A DNA stretch of 64,000 nucleotides from contig CADCXD010000005.1 of the NCBI GenBank assembly GCA_902806575.1, positions 1,674,001 through 1,738,000 of the forward strand, given 5' to 3'. The notes under the pieces are model-generated. The model was given only the letters and a program-made list of their open reading frames with translations, did no database searches and was not told the DNA's origin. The stretch's first letter is position 1, and each line of letters opens with the position of its first letter. The position numbers were made by a program, and so were the translations under genes. The stretch is from Jackrogersella multiformis (lineage: Eukaryota; Ascomycota; Sordariomycetes; Xylariales; Hypoxylaceae). Of this stretch, positions 58,295-64,000 are shown in pieces.

Positions 58295-59960
58295 ATGTCG
58301 AGCTGTCAGAGGGTCACAAGGCCCCTCATACAGTCTCTTCGACAAGAAAGAGTCTTTCTACAGACCACATCACATTTCTCACGATCATTCTCGAGGACCA
58401 CCTCGCGACAAGATGATGACCCTATTACTACCTCCATACCTCCGCCGACTTCATCCACGCCCCCAGTAGATCAATCTCAAGCGGCTGGCAAGTCCAATGT
58501 AGATACCAAGGAGGGAGAGGCTGTAAAGGTGCGCATGCAGGACCGATTGATGGACCGGGACACCACCACGGCGCATTGGGCCGAGCGGAAGTTGATCCGC
58601 ATGGGAACGCCGCCTGTCGGATCGCGACGTCGGCGAGCTGCCCTACGTACCTCGGAGAATGTGCCTTTCGAGAAGCTTCCCTACCAATGCTTCCAGGAGG
58701 CACGCAAGATCCTACGGGAGGACCGCCAGGAAAAGATCGAGGCCATCGCAAAAGAGATAGCCAAGATCAAGAGGATTGAAGAGACCCCTGCCGATCAGAT
58801 CTCTGGCGGCGAGCGCAAGAAGAATTTGCGTCTAGCGAGCTTGAGGAAGTATTTGGAACAGCTCAAGATCTTGGCAGATGTCAATGACCCCATTGTCAAG
58901 CGAAAATTCGAAGATGGCCTTGGTACGTATTCTCTCTCATTTATTCAATCACAGTATACAATATGAAATATGAAATAACTGCATATTATTTCAAGTACGA
59001 CCACAGGATCTGGAAAACTTATGACGACCAGAGAATACCTGGCGTTGTATGTTTCATTGTTTGTATTTTTATTTTGCTATTGTAGCGTTATTTTCACATT
59101 TACTAGCTTGAACCCCTATTCATTTTTTTACTCTCGAATTCAATGCTAACACTTACACAGGTGATATGGACAAACCAATTTACCGCTACTATGCTGAGCG
59201 TAAATGGCGTGGCCTGCCATACCTGATGATCAAACAGCGTATTGAGCAGCTCAACATCGTTCCTGATGTACTGCCTAAATTTGATCCTGTTGCGGATGTT
59301 CAACTCTTTTTCCGGCGAATCAAAGTGACCCCTGGAGAAATCTTAGATTCCCGTGTTACAGAAGTGCCGCCACGCTTGAAAGTTCAAGTTTTCAACCCAG
59401 GCGAACGTCTCGTCTCGGTTGTGGTTATGGACTCGGATGTCCCCAATCCCAAGACAGACTCGTTCGAAAGGCGATGCCACTATCTCGCGATAAATGTGCC
59501 TATCTCTCCCAACCAGCCGTCTTTGCCCCTCGGCAATGTCGACAAGGAGACCCAACTGGCTGTGCCTTGGCTTCCGGCCTTCTCTCAGAAAGGTGCGCCC
59601 TATCACCGACTATCTATTTTCGTCTTGGAGCAGAAGCCCGGGGTGAATTTAGATATCAACGTGATGCGTGAGCTTTATTCCGCCCGAGATGGGTTCAGCC
59701 TTAAGAGCTACCGGGAAAAGTTTGACCTCACTCCGGTCGGCTTCAACATCTTCCGGACCATCTGGGACGAAGGCACAGCCACCGTCATGGAGAGGGCCGG
59801 CATGCCGGGTGCCGATGTCGAGTTCAAGGCCAAGAGGATCCACTCATTGAAGGGAGAGAAGAAGCTAAGAGGTTGGGAAGCAAAGAGACAGAAGCCCAAG
59901 TACAAGAGTTTATGGAAATACAGCAAAAGAATCCGCGGCATTCCTCATGGACGCCGGTAG
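58295..59960 (+). CDS. Mitochondrial large-ribosomal-subunit protein mL38 (YmL35), PEBP-fold
   Basis: Predicted 475 residues. Two exons: 58295-58922 and 59161-59960 (phase 1, a 238-nt intron, the longest confirmed in this part). The N-terminus is a Ser/Arg-rich presequence (FSRSFSRTTSR). A helical mitoribosome-specific domain follows (RKILREDRQEKIEAIAKEIA), then DKPIYRYYAERKWRGLPYLM. A phosphatidylethanolamine-binding-protein-like fold lies at about 255-435 (VVVMDSDVPNPKTDSFERRC, HYLAINVPISPN, YHRLSIFVLEQKPG). The basic C-terminus ends KYSKRIRGIPHGRR. This architecture is that of yeast MRPL35/mL38, located near the central protuberance. The PEBP fold is structural here, not a known enzyme. 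It pairs divergently with uL4m. Confidence 0.93.
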
Positions 59961-60778
59961 ACGTATCATTAGAGATAATGTATTATGTATATACATGTAC
60001 AAAATAAGACAAACCCTGGGTGTCAAAGACTGATTGCGACTAAGATTCTGAACGCGAATACATCTTCATGGGTACGTCCTAGCAGATGACTATCAACACC
60101 GATGTTTGAGATTTTACGAATTTTAAAAGATTATAAATATAATAAACAAAAATCGAAACTTTTATTCGGGAGGCCGCTAACCTAATAGCAATGATCCTAT
60201 TACAGATAGGTTCGCGATAGCTCATCCAGTTCGACCAGTTCAACATATCGACCCCACAATTATCACGATATCTAGGGGGTCGAAGACGACATCATGTTCC
60301 CCCTCGACCTAGAACCACTTGCACTGCTATTAGGACCTTAATTTGCAATTGCTGCTGCACATATGGGCGCATATATGTTATCGTTATCTAACATCGCAAC
60401 ATTAGGAGCTGGAATGGTAGAATCGGCATAGTTTCCGAATAAGACAGCTCGCCCCCTTGACAAGACTTTATTGGTTCATTAGAACCTATCTCGGCACTTG
60501 GGATACCGTCGAGTCATAAACCTATGATGTTATTATGTCGGTTCTATCACATTGGATCGTGTCTTCTACCTTATCCCTCTTGTCAAATGCTACTTACCTA
60601 CCTTGGGAAGTTCGGGGTCATCATTAGCGACCCGCGTGTTTCCATACTCCTAGGTCTGCCACAACTTATAAAGTGTTTGGGGTGGACTCTAGACTATTCA
60701 AGGTACTCATTCCCCGTTCCAATATAGTTATAAGTCATAAATCGTCCGAAAATACGTAGAATTGATCGGATACCATCA
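59961..60778. other. Intergenic region between mL38 and the MFS transporter
   Basis: 818 bp, no gene recognised. The right part is presumably the transporter promoter. Confidence 0.55.
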
Positions 60779-63006
60779 ATGGCGTCTCAAGCCGCGGAGT
60801 CGCTAGCGGTCGCTGCTATCACCTCCTCTCCAACCAAGACAGCGGCGCAGCTATTTAGCCAGTCCGGCGTTGATGTAAAGGATGATATTTTTAGGACACC
60901 ATCAGATGACGGGTCCAGAAATTCGGGAGATAATCTATATTACCACCAGCATATCGTGAGAAATGGCCACCAAGTCCTAATAAGCTGGACGAAAGAAGAA
61001 GAAACGCGCGTCGTCCGTAAGGCAGATTATCTGTTTCTTCCCATATTCGCTGTATGTTACAATGCGTTTTCCGTTTCAACCCGATTGACCCTAACTCCAT
61101 CTTAGTTGATGTTCACATGGATGGCTATCGACCGCACCAACGTCTCGGGCGTCCTGACATCGACGTTTCTGCGGGATACGCACATGACGCGGGACCAAGC
61201 CAATACTGGTATCTCCCTGCTCTGGTTTGGGATTGTGCTTCTCGAGATTCCTTCAAACGTGAGACCTTCCTCGGCTTCTATTGAAAACAGTCCCCTCCCC
61301 CCCTTTTCGGTAGGAATGCCCGCTAAGCCTAGCAGATCGTCCTCCACCGCGTAGGACCGCACTATTGGATCCCGCTGCAAGTCATCGTCTGGGGCGTGAT
61401 CGAGGTGCTGCAGATGTTCGTAAGAAACTACAGCGGATGGATCGCCGCCCGCCTGTTCCTGGGCCTGGCGGAGAGCGGCTTTATCCCCGGCAGCTTGTAT
61501 GTGCTTTCGCGGTGGTACACCCAGGACGAGCTCGCGAGCCGCACGACGCTGTTCTTTTTTGGTCCCTCGATTTCGGCTGCGTTTGGATCGCTCATCAGTG
61601 CTGGTGCCCTGCAGATCGACGGTGCAGGAGGGCTCTTTGGTTGGCAATGGTTAGTCAGGGTGGGTTTCAGGGGATGGTAACTCCGTATTAACGGTATTTC
61701 TGCAGGATCTTTCTCATATGTGGTGCTTCTACGATATGTAAGAGAGATTCACTTTATTTTCCCTTTTTCTTTTTCGTTTAAGTCGTTGTCCTCGTTACTG
61801 ATAGTTAATTTTCTCTTTCTAGCCACCGGCCTCTTGGCTTTCACCCTAGTGCCCAAGTCTCCTCACGATACAAATCGCCTCTTCGGCGGGCTTGTTCCGT
61901 GGAGTGGATGGCTCTCAGAGCGCGAGGCGGATGTCTTCGTAGCTAGAATCATCAGGGCGGATCCGAAGAAGGGGCAAGCTGCTACCATGAATATCGAACT
62001 CAAAGATGTGTAAGCCTTAACTTCCTAGATTCCGAACTGGAACTGAAGCCATATTTACTAATATATTGGGTAACTATCTCTCTAGAACCGATGTACTTTT
62101 CGACTGGACCACTTGGCCCTATCTGATTATCTGCCTAAGTGGCCTACAGTCAGTCGGCGGTCTACAGACGTGGGGAACGACCATCGTCCAGTCATTGGGC
62201 TTCACGAGCATTCGCGCGAACTTACTCAACGCCCCTGCGCCTGTACTGGCGTCTTTGCTCGGCCTCGTCTTATCTTTGTTTGTAGACCGATACAAGCGGT
62301 TTGGCTATGCAATTGGGTTTGCTGCAGTTTGGACCATGGTTGGGCTTATAGCTCTTTATGTATGTCCACGTATCTCTTACCTCGAGTCACCGTCTTAATG
62401 CTGATATTGTCAAGAATCTTCCAGTTAATACGAAAGCCTCATGGTCATTCTATGCTGCATATGTCGTAACAGTTGCTGCTCCGTAAATGCACCCTTAATA
62501 CCCCTATCTAGGACAAAGCTGACTAAACCACACAATGTAGAAGTTGGCAACCCCTGAATGTCACATGGCTATCGCTGAACTCGAAGACACCACAGAAGCG
62601 TGCCATCGCATACGCAGTGTACAGTATGCTCATCATAACTGCCCCCTCCCCGGGAATCACAACCTAACATATTCTCTAGTTGGTTGCTCCAACTTAGGTG
62701 GGACATACGGCAACCAAGTGTTCAGAGGAGTAAGTCTCCCCTCCCCCATTCTCCCATGTTTTCGTCAAGAGAATCTAGTGCTAAACATAAGTGGTACTCA
62801 TCTAGTCTGACGCGCCCCTATATCGTAGAGCATGGGCAGCCTGCTTGGCCCTAGGCGCCGTGTGGATCGCAACACTCATCGTCCAAACATCTTTGTTCAA
62901 GTGGTCGAACCGACAATTTGCTAAGAAGGTGCGTGATAATCCATTGCTGGAAGCCGAGGCATTATATACAGATCGGCAAGGTCGCAAATTCAAGTTTTAC
63001 TGGTAA
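60779..63006 (+). CDS. MFS transporter, anion:cation symporter (Dal5/Tna1-like) family
   Basis: Predicted 544-residue plasma-membrane permease. Ten exons: 60779-61051, 61106-61258, 61336-61649, 61706-61737, 61823-62009, 62086-62359, 62415-62482, 62541-62623, 62680-62729 and 62806-63006. All phases match and no internal stop remains, so the gene looks intact despite being fragmented into short frames. The family signatures are WMAIDRTNVSGVLTSTF (TM1 loop), ARLFLGLAESGFIPGSLYVL (the conserved E-x-G-x-x-P-G-x segment), SNLGGTYGNQVFR and SDAPLYRRAW near TM11, and LGAVWIATLIVQ. The family carries organic anions such as allantoate, nicotinate, pantothenate and tartrate; the substrate here is not predictable. 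One exon is only 32 nt. Confidence 0.9.
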
Positions 63007-63339
63007 ACACAGGCTTGTGGGATGTATATGCCTGTAGTTTTGCAGATAATGTTTATAACTCTCAAAAGGCATAGCGATTAGCGTCGAACTGTTGAATGCA
63101 AAGGTAGTTTCTATCATTTAATTTAATTCACAATATTCGCTCCTCAACATTTCTATATCGTTAAGTTTCATTTCTCATTTAAATCGCAATATCCAAGAAC
63201 AAACTCACTCGTACATAATCCAAGACCCAAATCGCCCTTTACTTCAACCCTTTATTTCTCAAGGCGATACGACACAAGCAATTACTAAATCAGGTTTCTT
63301 AATAAAGATTTCATAATCAATCCACCTTATAAACACACT
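63007..63339. other. Convergent 3' spacer between the MFS transporter and the dioxygenase
   Basis: 333 bp, AT-rich, nothing recognised. Confidence 0.6.
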
Positions 63340-64000
63340 CTAACTAAACCTCACATTCAAATACGACATGCCCGGCTCCACCACATCCACACCCAACGGC
63401 TCGACCTCCGCCGCATTCCCAGCTGCCCCGGCCGCCACGAGCAGCGGCGTGAAGTGCTCGACCGTGGGGTGGGAGCGGCGGAACTCGGGCAGGGCTTCCA
63501 GCCGCAGCAGCGCCTCCCTGCGCTCCGCGGCGTCGCGCTTCGTGACCGCGGCCCGGAGATGGGTGTCGAAGGCCCGCGACTCCGCGAGGACTTTCTGCCG
63601 CGTAGCTTCCCGGGCCGGGTCGGATGGCGCGCTGCGGATCTCCGCGATGGAAGGGAAGGAGTGCACGGCCATGCCGGAGCCGATGATTAGGTAGCCCTCG
63701 TTGCTACTCGCCGGGAAAAGATTGTGTTAGTGACCAGGTGCTGTATGAAAAGGGGAAGGGGGTTAGAACCCTAGGTTAGGTACGGAGAAGCCGCAGTAGA
63801 GGAGAGAGAGGTGAGCCTACCGTAGCGAATTGACGGCCTCGCCGAGGCGGATTTGACTCTCCAAGTCGTAGCCGTGGAACGTCGATACTTGGACGATGGG
63901 GATGTCAAGAGGATCTTCGGGTGGGAACATGAGTTTAAACGGGACCCAGACTCCGTGATCGACACCGCGCTCGACCCGCTTGGCCTTGATCCCGGATTTC
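63340..64000 (-). CDS. LigB/DODA-type class III extradiol ring-cleavage dioxygenase (5' part outside the window)
   Basis: Partial gene; the N-terminal half is beyond position 64000. Exons seen: 64000-63821 (partial) and 63703-63340, with a phase-2 intron of 117 nt. The first segment has RGVDHGVWVPFKLMFP with the zinc/iron-site His, then IPIVQVSTFHGYD; the second has YLIIGSGMAVHSFPSI with the conserved catalytic-pocket His. These motifs define the DODA-like branch (4,5-DOPA dioxygenase extradiol type), which opens catechol rings. The C-terminal ~70 residues are Ala/Arg/Glu-rich and end YLNVRFS. Third positions are very GC-rich compared with the surroundings. The substrate is unknown and the N-terminal metal ligands cannot be checked here. 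Confidence 0.88.

Overview
The window is nuclear DNA of a filamentous ascomycete (Pezizomycotina), most likely a Sordariomycete. The basis is: many short introns (about 50-140 nt) with GTRNGT donors and YAG acceptors, often with a CTAAC/CTGAC-like branch site; fungal-only protein types (Zn2Cys6 regulator, Spt21/Ams2, Ssh4, fungal F-box protein, Dal5-type transporter); and intergenic DNA packed with the short palindrome TACCTAGGTA / TAGGTACCTA. The order and species are not determinable from what I can see. All exon structures below were worked out by hand from reading frames, splice consensus and family knowledge.

Layout. 1-11 kb: a single-exon cytochrome P450 (1205-2818) and, 5.5 kb away, a Zn2Cys6 regulator on the minus strand (8361-10750). 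11-26 kb: a roughly 15-kb stretch with no supportable intact gene, rich in palindromic repeats, microsatellites and at least one probable gene fossil (around 23.6-24.1 kb). 26-64 kb: a gene-dense housekeeping block: SSH4 (ubiquitin-ligase adaptor), SHG1 (Set1/COMPASS subunit), a complex I accessory subunit, eIF2B delta, an F-box protein, dihydroxyacetone kinase, SmD2, 3-hydroxyisobutyryl-CoA hydrolase, SPT21/AMS2 (histone gene regulator with a GATA-like finger), RPA3, a bZIP factor, mitoribosomal proteins uL4m and mL38, a ten-exon MFS transporter and the 3' part of a LigB/DODA-type extradiol dioxygenase running off the right edge.

Genes work mostly in separate core processes (splicing, translation initiation, mitochondrial translation and respiration, DNA replication and chromatin). 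Several are arranged head to head with short shared promoters: SHG1/complex I subunit, SmD2/HIBCH and, most suggestively, the two mitoribosomal proteins uL4m/mL38 (362 bp apart).

The most unusual observation is at RPA3: directly after its TGA stop, in the same frame, a 274-codon open frame with no ATG near its beginning continues to position 49895. It could be reached by TGA-C readthrough or by a 78-nt alternative intron that would remove the stop. A smaller analogue lies behind the SHG1 stop. Other points for a second look are a NAGNAG splice acceptor inside the zinc-cluster linker of the regulator, a tiny first exon that gives HIBCH a presequence, heptanucleotide arrays upstream of SSH4, and an irregular AAGGAGCG array behind the regulator.
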